From NCBI RefSeq assembly GCF_004217335.1, contig NZ_SHMP01000004.1, forward strand, positions 372,001-436,000: a stretch of 64,000 bases of DNA, read 5' to 3'. Below, one piece after another: positions 45,433 through 54,123 of the stretch. Below the pieces are notes generated by a model. That model did not search any database, was not told the origin of the DNA, and worked only from the letters and a program-made list of their open reading frames with translations. The stretch comes from Natrinema hispanicum (GTDB taxonomy: Archaea > Halobacteriota > Halobacteria > Halobacteriales > Natrialbaceae). The position numbers and the translations under genes are program-made. Positions within the stretch are counted from its first letter, which is position 1. Every line of letters starts with the position of its first letter.

Positions 45433-46883
45433 GCCTCCTGGATCGTCTCTCGGGGCTGTTCAAGGGCCGCGACGAGTTCGATCTGACCTCCGGCGACATC
45501 GCGGGGCCGCTGTTCTATCTGTCGTTGCCCATCATCGTGACGAACCTGCTGCAGACCGCCTACAACCTCATCGACACGTTCTGGCTCGGCCAGTACAACA
45601 CTGAGGCGCTCGCGGCGATTAGCTTCGCGTTTCCGATGGTCTTTCTGCTGATCTCGGTTGGCATGGGACTGTCGGTCGCCGGGAGCGTCCTCGTCGCACA
45701 GTACACCGGTGCGGATGAGGAGTCGAAAGCAGAGTACGCCGCCTCCCAGACGGTGGCGGTATCGCTGCTCGGTGCGATGCTCCTCGGGCTCGTCGGCTAC
45801 GGCTTCGTCAATGAACTGCTCGGTCTGCTGGGCGCATCGGACGACGTATTGCGGCTTGCGACCGACTACATGCAGGTCATCTCGCTCGGGCTGCCGTTTA
45901 TGTTCGGTTTCTTCGTCTTCATTGCACTGATGCGGGGCTACGGGGACACGATCACGCCGATGCTGGTCATGTTCGGCTCGGTGCTGCTCAACGTCATCCT
46001 CGACCCCTTCCTGATCTTCGGCTGGGGGCCATTCCCCAGACTCGGAATCGAGGGGGCAGCGATCGCGACGGTCTTTTCTCGTTCCCTCGCGCTCCTCGTC
46101 GGGCTCGCGATCATGTTTCAGGGTTCGAGAGGTGTTCGGATCCGGCTCGGACAGATGCGGCCGGATCTCTCCTTCACGAAGGAACTCGTCAGCATCGGGT
46201 TCCCGGCGTCGATCGAGGGAATGGGCCGTGCGCTGTCGATCAACCTTCTGTTGGTGATCGTCGGGCTGTTCCCCACCTACGTCGTCGCCGCCTACGGGAT
46301 CGGGACGCGTGTGTTCTCGGTCATCTTTCTGCCAGCGATCGCGGTCGCCCGCGGCGTCGAGACGATGACCGGCCAGAACGTCGGGGCGGACAAACCGGAT
46401 CGCGCAGAAGCCGCCGCGAACTTCGCCGCCCGCACCATGTTCGTCATCCTCGGTATGCTCGGCGTCGTGGCGTGGTTCGCCGCAGAACCGATCACGGCCG
46501 CCTTTACCGACGACCAGCGGGTCATCGAGGTCGGCGTGACGTTCCTCCGGTATGTCGCGCCCTCGTTCGGGTTCATCGGCGTGATGCGGGCGTACAACGG
46601 CAGCTTCCGTGGGACCGGCAAGACGCTGACCGCGGCGGCGATCGTCCTCGTGACGTACGCGCTGATCCGGCTGCCGACCGCCTACGGCCTTTCACAGGCG
46701 ATCGACTACCGCGGGATCTGGATCGCCTTCGCGATCTCGAACGTCATCGGTGCCGCGCTCACCTACGGCTGGTATCGCAGAGGCACCTGGCGTAACGTCG
46801 ACGTGACTGAGAGCCCTGCGGGACCGACGCTGGGCGACGAAATCGAGACTGGCGCTGAACTCGAGACAAGTACCGACGATTGA
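45429..46883 (+). CDS. MATE-family multidrug efflux transporter
   Basis: 484 residues with 12 hydrophobic helices in two related halves. Features: SLPIIVTNLLQTAYNLIDTF WLG region at residues 30-52, AYGIGTRVFSVIFLPAIAVA and GVETMTGQNVGADKPDRAEA, all conserved in MATE antiporters of the DinF/NorM type. It exports organic cations or drugs with Na+ or H+. Second gene of the TetR operon. Its stop codon is the first three bases of repeat A5. Confidence 0.92.
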   Translation: MSLLDRLSGLFKGRDEFDLTSGDIAGPLFYLSLPIIVTNLLQTAYNLIDTFWLGQYNTEALAAISFAFPMVFLLISVGMGLSVAGSVLVAQYTGADEESKAEYAASQTVAVSLLGAMLLGLVGYGFVNELLGLLGASDDVLRLATDYMQVISLGLPFMFGFFVFIALMRGYGDTITPMLVMFGSVLLNVILDPFLIFGWGPFPRLGIEGAAIATVFSRSLALLVGLAIMFQGSRGVRIRLGQMRPDLSFTKELVSIGFPASIEGMGRALSINLLLVIVGLFPTYVVAAYGIGTRVFSVIFLPAIAVARGVETMTGQNVGADKPDRAEAAANFAARTMFVILGMLGVVAWFAAEPITAAFTDDQRVIEVGVTFLRYVAPSFGFIGVMRAYNGSFRGTGKTLTAAAIVLVTYALIRLPTAYGLSQAIDYRGIWIAFAISNVIGAALTYGWYRRGTWRNVDVTESPAGPTLGDEIETGAELETSTDD

Positions 46884-46966
46884 GACGGTCTGCTGTCCCG
46901 ATTCACCGGTGGGACTGCAGGGCGGGTCGCGGTCCCACCGGTAATGACGTACAGTAGTCCGTCTGA
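46881..46966 (+). repeat. Family A hairpin repeat, copy A5
   Basis: TGAGACGGTCTGCTGTCCCG to ACAGTAGTCCGTCTGA. The inner stem ACCGGTGGGAC/GTCCCACCGGT is a perfect 11-bp pairing around a GGGCGGGTC loop. The first TGA is the stop codon of the MATE gene. Confidence 0.88.
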
Positions 46967-47189
46967 GACCGCCGGTAGAGACAGGTTCGACACACCTGCA
47001 GGTCATCCTCGGTCGGAGACGACGAGAACCTGTTAGACCGGGAGTATACGCCCGACCCAGTAAAGTAGCTGTGTGCCGTCGAGGACACTCGAACGAATTG
47101 TGATGGGACAGCCAGTAAAGCGCTGCCACTGGCGGGCCCGGCCGCGAGTGCAGCGATGCGATCGTCCCATCCCCAGGGAGGTGTAGCGG

Positions 47190-48428
47190 ATGGTCGAGAC
47201 GGTCAGCATCGACCTGCTGAGCCTACTGCTCGTTCTCACCGTCGCGTGGGTATTCGGCGCGCTCGCCGAACGAGTCGGCTACCCGACGATGATGGGCGAG
47301 CTGTTCGCCGGCATCGCGTTCGGCCCGGCGCTGCTTGGGCTGCTCCATCCCTCGGAGCTGCTCTCGGTCCTGTCCGAACTCGGTGTGTTCCTCCTGATGG
47401 TCTACGTCGGGATGGAGATCGATCTCCGTGAACTGTTTGGACTCGGCCCGCAGGCGCTGTTGATCGCCTTCGGGGCCTTTGTCATCCCGTTCGGCATGGG
47501 CTATGCGGCCGGCATCTGGCTCGGAATCTCGGTCGGCGCGGCGCTGTTTCTCGGCCTCGCGATGGCCGCCACATCACTGGCCACGAAATCGCGCATTCTC
47601 GCTGATCTCGGCTTACTCGAGACGCGGATCGCGAACGTGTTACTCGGCGGGGCACTCGCCTCTGACGTTGGCGTTCTCATCGTGTACGCGGGCGTCGATA
47701 GCTACGTGACCGCCGGCGGGCTCGATCCGGCCGAGATCGGCGTGATCCTCCTCAAAGCGCTTGGCTTCTTCGCAGTCACACTCGTAATCGGCTATCGGTT
47801 CCTGCCGCTCGCATGGCGGTATATCGAAGGCCAGCGCGAGCGATACGGCTTCGTCAATCGGACGACGGCGTTTACGTTCGCCCTGCTGGTTTCACTGTTG
47901 TTCGCCCAGCTCGCGACGCTCGCGGACCTGCACATGATCATCGGCGGGTTCATCGCGGGGATGTTCCTCCGGCAAGCCGACGTCGAGCCTGGCCTCTACG
48001 AGCACATCCACATGGTCATCTACGATCTCGCGATGGGGCTGTTCGCACCGGTCTTTTTCGTCACGATCGGCTTCCAGATCACGTTCGATGTGTTCGCTGA
48101 CAGCGTTGGCATACTCGTCGTGCTCGTTGCCATTGCGTTTCTCGGCAAAATCGTCGGTTCCTGGCTGTTTTCGCTCCCGACATCGCTGACCTCCCGCGAA
48201 GGGCTGGTCATCGGCTTCGGGATGAACGGCCGCGGCACCGTCGAGATCATCATCGCGGGCGTCGCCTATCAGGCCGGCGTGATCGACCAGTCGCTGTTCT
48301 CGATCCTCGTCTTCATTGCCGTCTTTACAACCGCGCTTGTCCCCGTCACCGTCACTTGGGGGGTCCAGCTGCTCGAGAACGCCGACGAACTCGTCTACGT
48401 CGACTCGATGGCACCATCCGAGGACTGA
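47190..48428 (+). CDS. Cation:proton antiporter, CPA2 (Kef/NapA type)
   Basis: 412 residues with 12-13 helices: GALAERVGYPTMMGELFAGI near the N-terminus, LGVFLLMVYVGMEIDLREL, GGALASDVGVLIVYAG with the ion-binding aspartate, and FGMNGRGTVEIIIAGVAYQA. No C-terminal TrkA domain. It exchanges Na+ or K+ for H+. A good Shine-Dalgarno (GGGAGGTG) lies 8 bases before the ATG. Confidence 0.9.
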   Translation: MVETVSIDLLSLLLVLTVAWVFGALAERVGYPTMMGELFAGIAFGPALLGLLHPSELLSVLSELGVFLLMVYVGMEIDLRELFGLGPQALLIAFGAFVIPFGMGYAAGIWLGISVGAALFLGLAMAATSLATKSRILADLGLLETRIANVLLGGALASDVGVLIVYAGVDSYVTAGGLDPAEIGVILLKALGFFAVTLVIGYRFLPLAWRYIEGQRERYGFVNRTTAFTFALLVSLLFAQLATLADLHMIIGGFIAGMFLRQADVEPGLYEHIHMVIYDLAMGLFAPVFFVTIGFQITFDVFADSVGILVVLVAIAFLGKIVGSWLFSLPTSLTSREGLVIGFGMNGRGTVEIIIAGVAYQAGVIDQSLFSILVFIAVFTTALVPVTVTWGVQLLENADELVYVDSMAPSED

Positions 48429-48493
48429 GTCCATAGTGACCCCGCCGACGCTCGAGCGGGGCGTTTTTGCCGCCGGCCCCAGCAGATAGGGGT

Positions 48494-50257
48494 ATGCAAG
48501 TCTCAGTCGTGGGTGACGACCCGGTCCGCGAAGCCGTCGTCACTGCACTCGATGACGTCGATATCGGCGTCCGCGAGGCACGTCCCGGCGAGCTCGCCGA
48601 CGCCCGCTTTGCAGTCGTCAGCGACGTCGCCGGGTCGGCGACGTTCGACCGGGCAAACGAGGCCGCACTCGAGGGGGGAACGCCCTGGATCGCCGTCGAA
48701 ATCGGCGGGGTCGGCAATCATCCACTCCCGGACGTGGACGCAGCCATCTCGGGCTTTGCGCCCGCCACCGCCTGTTTTGACTGCCTGCGCGCACGTGTCG
48801 CGTCGAACGTCGAGGATCGCGCCGCGAAGCCACAGGCTGATCGCGCCGCAGCGCGACTCGCCGGTGCAATCGCTGGCCGGGAGTGCGTGCGCGTCCTTTC
48901 GGGCGACGAGGAGTCAATCATCGGGCAGGTACGCGAAGTGCCTCACGCACGCCGGCAGATACTGCCCGTCCCGGGCTGTACGTGTGCCGAGGGCGAGCGG
49001 AATCGCACCCTCGAGCGCGACGCCGAAACGCTCCCGCTCGAGACTGCGGTCGAACATGTCGAGGGAGCGATCGACGACCGCGTTGGCCCCATCTCGAGCA
49101 TCGCCGAGGTCGAGTCCTTCCCGACACCCTACTACCTCTCGACGGTCGCTGATACGACCGCCTACAGCGACGCGAGCGCGCCTCGGAAGGCCGCCGGCGT
49201 CGCCGACAACTGGAACGCCGCGCTGATGAAAGCAGTCGGCGAGGGCCTCGAGCGCTACTGTGCTGGTGTCTATCTCGAGGCAGACTTCGTCCACGCGCGC
49301 GAGGACGACCTCGAGCACGCAGTCGCGCCGACGGACCTCGTCCGACCCGAGGACGCGCCGACCTACGACCCGAGCGATGTCCATCGCTGGGTCCCCGGCG
49401 AGAACCTCACAACAGGCGAGGAGGCCCACCTACCCGCCGCGGCGGTCCAGTTCCCCCAGCCCGGTGAGGCGCTGGTTCCGGCGATCACAACCGGGCTTGG
49501 ACTTGGCTCCTCGACGGTCGACGCGCTCGTCTCCGGGCTGACGGAAGTGATCGAGCGCGATGCGACCATGCTCGCGTGGTACTCGACGTTCGAGCCGCTC
49601 GGCCTGTCGGTCGAGACGGACGCCTTCGAGACGCTCGAGCGCCGCGCCCAAAGCGAGGGACTGAGGGTAACGCCACTGCTCGTCACGCAGGATATCGACG
49701 TCCCTGTCGTCGCCGTGGCCGTCCACCGCGACCCGGACGTGCTCGACGGCGACGAGTCGATTTCGCCAGGCGACGACGCGTGGCCGGCGTTTGCCGTCGG
49801 CTCGGCGGCCAGTCTCGACGCCGAAGCAGCCGCGACATCGGCACTCGAGGAAGCAATCCAAAACTGGATGGAACTGCGCAGTCTCGGCCCCGACGAGGCA
49901 GACGACGCCGGCGGTGCGATCGGCGAGTACGCCGCGTTTCCCGATCGTGCACGGGAGTTCGTCGACGTCGATCGGACGGTGCCCGCGGCGAGCGTCGGTC
50001 CCGATCCCGTCCCGAGCGGTGCCGATCGGCTCGAGGAACTCTGTTCACGGGTGCGTGACGCCGACCTGACGCCCGCCGCCGCACGCCTGACGACTCGAGA
50101 CATCGAGGCACTCGGTTTCGAGGCCGTCCGGGTCGTCGTGCCGGGTGCGCAACCGCTGTTTACCGACACGCCGTTTTTCGGCGAGCGCGCACGGACAGTG
50201 CCCGACGAGCTGGGCTTCGAATCGCGCCTCGAGCGGGCGTTCCATCCGTATCCCTGA
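48494..50257 (+). CDS. YcaO-domain protein with N-terminal E1-like/zinc module
   Basis: 587 residues from ATG at 48494. The N-terminal 190 residues look like the partner domain of azoline-forming cyclodehydratases, with a CxxC (Cys94/97 in ACFDC) and a CxC (Cys162/164 in GCTCAEGE) that could hold zinc. The C-terminal YcaO domain has the ATP-binding segments MKAVGEGLERYCAG, LVSGLTEVIERDATMLAWYS and ATSALEEAIQNWMELR. YcaO enzymes activate amide bonds in an ATP-dependent way (azolines, thioamides). No precursor peptide or dehydrogenase is nearby, so a housekeeping protein target is possible. Confidence 0.85.
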   Translation: MQVSVVGDDPVREAVVTALDDVDIGVREARPGELADARFAVVSDVAGSATFDRANEAALEGGTPWIAVEIGGVGNHPLPDVDAAISGFAPATACFDCLRARVASNVEDRAAKPQADRAAARLAGAIAGRECVRVLSGDEESIIGQVREVPHARRQILPVPGCTCAEGERNRTLERDAETLPLETAVEHVEGAIDDRVGPISSIAEVESFPTPYYLSTVADTTAYSDASAPRKAAGVADNWNAALMKAVGEGLERYCAGVYLEADFVHAREDDLEHAVAPTDLVRPEDAPTYDPSDVHRWVPGENLTTGEEAHLPAAAVQFPQPGEALVPAITTGLGLGSSTVDALVSGLTEVIERDATMLAWYSTFEPLGLSVETDAFETLERRAQSEGLRVTPLLVTQDIDVPVVAVAVHRDPDVLDGDESISPGDDAWPAFAVGSAASLDAEAAATSALEEAIQNWMELRSLGPDEADDAGGAIGEYAAFPDRAREFVDVDRTVPAASVGPDPVPSGADRLEELCSRVRDADLTPAAARLTTRDIEALGFEAVRVVVPGAQPLFTDTPFFGERARTVPDELGFESRLERAFHPYP

Positions 50258-50297
50258 TCGGTCACGGAATTCATCGAGAAAAGCCGGCGGCGGTGCG

Positions 50298-50762
50298 CTA
50301 TTCGGACGTGTCGGTGGCCGATTCGTTGGTGCTGGCGTCGCCGTCGTTCGGTCTCCTCTCCTCGTCGTCTCCCTCGACTTCGAGGCGGAGATCGTCGTCA
50401 GTGAGCCGAATGACCACGGAACTCGTGTTCTGCGTGATCGTTGCCCGTTTGGTGACCTGTCGGTCGCGTTGCTCCCGATCGATCTTGGTCACGCGAAGCC
50501 GTTGCTCGGTCGCATCGAGATGCGGTGGCGTCGCCCGCTGCCCGGCCGTGATCGTGTAGCTCTCGTCGTAGGTCTGCCGATCCGTCTCCGGGTCGAAGGC
50601 CTCGAGCGTGAGGTCATAGGGCCGGTCGGCCTCGCTGTAGATATCGACTGGAACGACTCCCTGAAAGCTCCCTTCGTAGTGTTCCTGTAGTGCCTCGACA
50701 CAGCCCGAGAGCCCGACAGTGGCGACCACACCTGCAGTTCGAAGTACCGTCCGACGGTTCAC
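50298..50762 (-). CDS. Tat-type lipoprotein, function unknown
   Basis: 154 residues. MNRRTVLRTAGVVATVGLSG ending in Cys21 (LSGC) is a twin-arginine lipoprotein signal. The mature domain (VVPVDIYSEADRPYDLTLEA) is a beta-sandwich-like module, ending in a polar acidic tail. Cell-surface lipid-anchored; no family recognised. Convergent with the YcaO gene. Confidence 0.75.
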   Translation of the reverse strand: MNRRTVLRTAGVVATVGLSGCVEALQEHYEGSFQGVVPVDIYSEADRPYDLTLEAFDPETDRQTYDESYTITAGQRATPPHLDATEQRLRVTKIDREQRDRQVTKRATITQNTSSVVIRLTDDDLRLEVEGDDEERRPNDGDASTNESATDTSE

Positions 50763-50956
50763 GTCCGGCGTTGGGAGGCGGACGACTGTAGGCGTTACTC
50801 TTCGAACCGAACTGTCGTAGCCACTGCAAGTCAGTACACATCTGCTCGCACGAGGGCTGTGCGATCAGTGTGTACCCAGTTCCAGTTGGTACTATAGCCC
50901 TCCCCAGTGATCGGTTGGGGCGGAACCTTTTCACGGGGGATGCAGTGACTCAACGT

Positions 50957-51568
50957 ATGGCCACAGCAGACAGTTCGACCGAGCGAATCGACACGAGACT
51001 CTTTATCACCGTCTCTGGCCCACCAGGGTGTGGGGCGACCACGCTGTGTGAACGCCTCGCCGACGCGATGGGCTGTCCCTACGTCTCCGGTGGCGACATC
51101 TTCCGCGAACTCGCCGAAGATCGTGATATGAGTCTCAACCAACTCACCGCGAAAGCCGACGAGGACGACGAGATCGACCGCGCGTTAGACCAGCGCCTCC
51201 AGCAGATCGCCGAGAAATGGGGCACGGCAAACAAACCCTTCATCCTCGAGTCGCGGCTGGCGGGCTGGCTGGCCGGTGACCGCGCGGACATGCGGATCTG
51301 GCTCGATGCACCCAAGGAAGTCCGGCTCGACCGTATCGAAGATCGCATCGAAACCGAAGCGGAGATGCGCGTCCGCGAGGTCAGCGAAGCCGGACGCTAC
51401 GAATCGTACTACGAGATCGACATCGCCGACCGATCGTTCTACGACCTCGAGATCAATACCGCCCGCTGGAGCAAACAGGGTGTGTTCACGCTGGTTCGAG
51501 CCGCGATCGAAGAGTACGATCCCGAACTCGACGAGGGCGCGTTTCGAACCCCGTCGATAGACGTCTGA
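50957..51568 (+). CDS. Cytidylate-kinase-like P-loop protein lacking the Walker A lysine
   Basis: 203 residues from ATG at 50957. The P-loop region is FITVSGPPGCGATTLCERLA: the expected GxxGxGK is GPPGCGA, so the lysine is Ala27. The rest is archaeal cytidylate kinase-like: CPYVSGGDIFRELAEDRDMS, FILESRLAGWLAGDRADMRI and RVREVSEAGRYESYYEIDIA. Normal CMP kinase phosphorylates CMP/dCMP with ATP; this form may be inactive or regulatory. An upstream start at 50870 adds a non-family tail. Confidence 0.8.
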   Translation: MATADSSTERIDTRLFITVSGPPGCGATTLCERLADAMGCPYVSGGDIFRELAEDRDMSLNQLTAKADEDDEIDRALDQRLQQIAEKWGTANKPFILESRLAGWLAGDRADMRIWLDAPKEVRLDRIEDRIETEAEMRVREVSEAGRYESYYEIDIADRSFYDLEINTARWSKQGVFTLVRAAIEEYDPELDEGAFRTPSIDV

Positions 51569-51971
51569 CTGCGCTGGACAGTATTGGTGGGAGATACGGA
51601 GACGACGACTCCCCCTCGGCTGACCCACGACTCCGAAGAGACCCAGCGAGCAAAGACCAGCAAGGGCACTGATACGGTCTGCTGTCCCGATGTCCCGGCG
51701 CACCCGCGACCCGTCATGCGGGTGCGCCGGCACTGACTGACAGGGGTCCGTCTGAGAGAGCGTCCATCACGAGGTGCTTCCCTTCTCCCGCCGAACGATT
51801 AAATAGTAGTTCGTATTTCGGTCTGGAATAGAGGAACATGGTAATAACCACCAAGGCCAATCCACCTGTTGATTGGGACGTACCAACCGACGGATCGTCT
51901 TGCTCGAGTATCCGGGCCACCACGTGGGATGGGGTTGCGAGCAACGCAACGTGCGACTGGAGGGGGTGTGC
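51569..51971. other. 403-bp interval with repeat A6 and a possible short ORF
   Basis: Holds repeat A6 (51670-51755). After it, an AT-rich box (GATTAAATAGTAG at 51797-51809) lies about 30 bases before an ATG at 51838. From that ATG a 50-codon frame (MVITTKANPPVDWDVPTDGS...) runs to 51990, overlapping the next gene. It has no recognised family and I do not call it a gene. Confidence 0.4.
51670..51755 (+). repeat. Family A hairpin repeat, copy A6
   Basis: TGATACGGTCTGCTGTCCCG to GACAGGGGTCCGTCTGA. The inner stem CCGGCGCACCCGC/GCGGGTGCGCCGG pairs perfectly over 13 bp but differs from A2 in about half the positions. The loop GACCCGTCAT is reversed relative to A1, A2 and A5. Confidence 0.88.
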
Positions 51972-52484
51972 ATGCCACGAAATACGTTGATGACGGGGAT
52001 CGCCCTCCTCGCAGCCGGGGCGCTCGTCGCCGCGAGTTTCGGAGCCTATCGCGTGTTCTCGTACGTCGCGGCGGTGTTCATCCTCGCCGTCGTCGCCTCC
52101 GCGTCGATCGAACACGACGGCTCGGCGCTCGAGCCCTATACTGGCCTCGTCGCCGGACTTACCGTGGTGTTCCTCGGTGGACTCACGGGGATCTGGCTGC
52201 TGTGGAGCCCGGACGTGACGAGCTACACCTACGCGCTTGGTGTGCCGAGATCGACGCTCGTCTACTTCGCGCTCCTGTGGCTCGCCCCCGCGTTCGCGGC
52301 GATCTACTACTCGGTGACGGTTTTCGACCGGATCGGCAGCGATGCGGTCGTCGACGAGATCATCAGCGAGGCACGGGACCGACAGCAACGGACGAACGTC
52401 CCGCTCGAGCCGCGACGAATCGAGCGGTCGACGAGCACGGACGGACTCGATCGGACGGCCGACGTGGAGGGGACCGATGATTGA
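51972..52484 (+). CDS. Membrane protein encoded with a sodium:solute symporter
   Basis: 170 residues from ATG at 51972, preceded by GGAGGGGG. Four hydrophobic helices (MPRNTLMTGIALLAAGALVA, VAAVFILAVVASA, LTVVFLGGLTGIWLLW, STLVYFALLWLAPAFAAIYY), then a polar tail. No family recognised. Its stop overlaps the symporter start by 8 bases, so it is probably an accessory subunit, as small membrane proteins often are for SSS transporters. Confidence 0.72.
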   Translation: MPRNTLMTGIALLAAGALVAASFGAYRVFSYVAAVFILAVVASASIEHDGSALEPYTGLVAGLTVVFLGGLTGIWLLWSPDVTSYTYALGVPRSTLVYFALLWLAPAFAAIYYSVTVFDRIGSDAVVDEIISEARDRQQRTNVPLEPRRIERSTSTDGLDRTADVEGTDD

Positions 52485-54063
52485 ACGCGCGTCGCTCTCG
52501 TCGACCCCGCTGCAGTCGGGTGGCATTCCGGTCGCAGACGACCCGATCATCCTCGCCTTCGGAGCGGCATACCTGCTGATCGTCGTCCTGATCGGGGCGT
52601 GGGGCTACATGCGAACACAGACGACCGGCGACTTCCTCATCACCGGCAAGAGCATCGGAACCTGGGTCCTCGCGATGACTGCCTTTTCGGTCATCCAGTC
52701 CGGGTTCGGCTTCGTCGGCGGCCCCGAACTCGTCTACGCGTTCGGGACGACGTCGCTCTGGATCTTCTTTACCGCACCGTTTGGATTCCTGCTGACCTGG
52801 GTCGTCCTCGCCAAACGGCTGCGCCTGCTCGCGGACATCCGGAAAGTCCTCACGTTGGCCGATGGGATGTACGTCCGCTACGAGAGCGACTGGGTCCGCG
52901 GGCTCACCGGACTGGCCGTCATCGTCGGCGTGATCGCCTATCTGGCGACGAACCTCGCAGCATTGCAGTTCGTCATGCGTGCTATTTTCGGGATTCCCGT
53001 CATCTGGGGACTGCTCGGCGGTGCTCTCATTTTGCTGCTCTACAGCATGCTCGGCGGCATGATCGCGGGCGTCTGGACCGACTTCCTGCAGGCGCTGACG
53101 ATGATCACCGGCGCAGTATTCGTCTTCGCGTACGCGATGTCCGTCGGCGGCGGCATGGGAACGATCTCGAGAAACCTCGCGACTGCCGATCCAGCCCTCG
53201 TCTCGCCGTTTGGCGCGATGGGCGGGGCGACGACGGCCGTCCTCGTCGGCATCGCGTGGTGGATCCTCTTTTCGGTCGGTGCCGCCGGCCAGCCCCACCT
53301 GATCACGAAGTTCTACATGAGCCGTAACCTCGAAATTCTGAAGTGGGGCGCGCCGATCGCCGCCCTCTCGTATGCCGTCTCGAGCCTGATCGCCTTCTCG
53401 GCAGGGCTGTCGATGCGCTCGATGGTCGAAGCCGGCGAGATCGCAGAGACGTTCAGCGCAAGCGAGGTCGGCCCCGTCTTCGTCCTCGAGTACACGCCGA
53501 GTGTCGTCGCTGGCCTCATCCTTGCGGCGCTGCTTGCGGCGATCATGTCGACGAGCGACTCGTTTCTCAACATCGGCGCGGCGGCCGTCTCGAGGGACAT
53601 TCCACGGGCCCTGGGCCAACCGATCGAGGACGACAAGACGGAGCTTCGGGTCACGCAGGCTGCGCTGGCCGGATTGACGATCCTTTCGACGGGCGTCGTC
53701 TACTACTCCGAGGCGCTGGTCGGCATTCTCGGGACGATCGGCTGGGGTTTCTTCGCTGCGGCGTTCGTCCCGATCGCCGTCTTCGGCATGAACTGGAAGG
53801 GCGCGACGAAGTGGGGCGCGATCGCCTCGATCGTCGGTGGCCTCACCGTCAACGTCCTCTACAGCGCCATCCCGATGGCTGCAGACGTCGCGGGCTACGG
53901 CGGGCTCGCAAGCGGCATCATGGCGTTTTATCCGTTCCCCGACGCGTTCCCGGTCGGCACCGTCGCACTCCTCGTCGCCGTCGTGTTATTTATCGGCGTC
54001 TCGCTTGCGACCCAGGAGTGGGAGGAACTGCCGACCGATCTCCACCCGCTGCTCGAGCACTAA
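52477..54063 (+). CDS. Sodium:solute symporter (SSS family)
   Basis: 528 residues from ATG at 52477, about 13 helices. Features: YMRTQTTGDFLITGKSIGTW (conserved start of helix 1 in SSS), IAYLATNLAALQFVMRAIFG, AAGQPHLITKFYMSRNLEIL and ALLAAIMSTSDSFLNIGAAA, the hallmark of the SSS family with the Na2-site serines. It uses the Na+ gradient to import a solute such as proline, pantothenate or an organic acid; the substrate is not deducible. Confidence 0.9.
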   Translation: MIERASLSSTPLQSGGIPVADDPIILAFGAAYLLIVVLIGAWGYMRTQTTGDFLITGKSIGTWVLAMTAFSVIQSGFGFVGGPELVYAFGTTSLWIFFTAPFGFLLTWVVLAKRLRLLADIRKVLTLADGMYVRYESDWVRGLTGLAVIVGVIAYLATNLAALQFVMRAIFGIPVIWGLLGGALILLLYSMLGGMIAGVWTDFLQALTMITGAVFVFAYAMSVGGGMGTISRNLATADPALVSPFGAMGGATTAVLVGIAWWILFSVGAAGQPHLITKFYMSRNLEILKWGAPIAALSYAVSSLIAFSAGLSMRSMVEAGEIAETFSASEVGPVFVLEYTPSVVAGLILAALLAAIMSTSDSFLNIGAAAVSRDIPRALGQPIEDDKTELRVTQAALAGLTILSTGVVYYSEALVGILGTIGWGFFAAAFVPIAVFGMNWKGATKWGAIASIVGGLTVNVLYSAIPMAADVAGYGGLASGIMAFYPFPDAFPVGTVALLVAVVLFIGVSLATQEWEELPTDLHPLLEH

Positions 54064-54123
54064 CCACAAATGCCCGACCACAGAGTCCCCCAGCCGGCGG
54101 TCGAACACGCCGGTGATGACACA

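Noticed and set aside
9483..51755. Family A elements as MITEs with target-site duplications
   Set aside because: The outer arms are inverted repeats, but I could not find consistent flanking duplications or a related transposase in the window.
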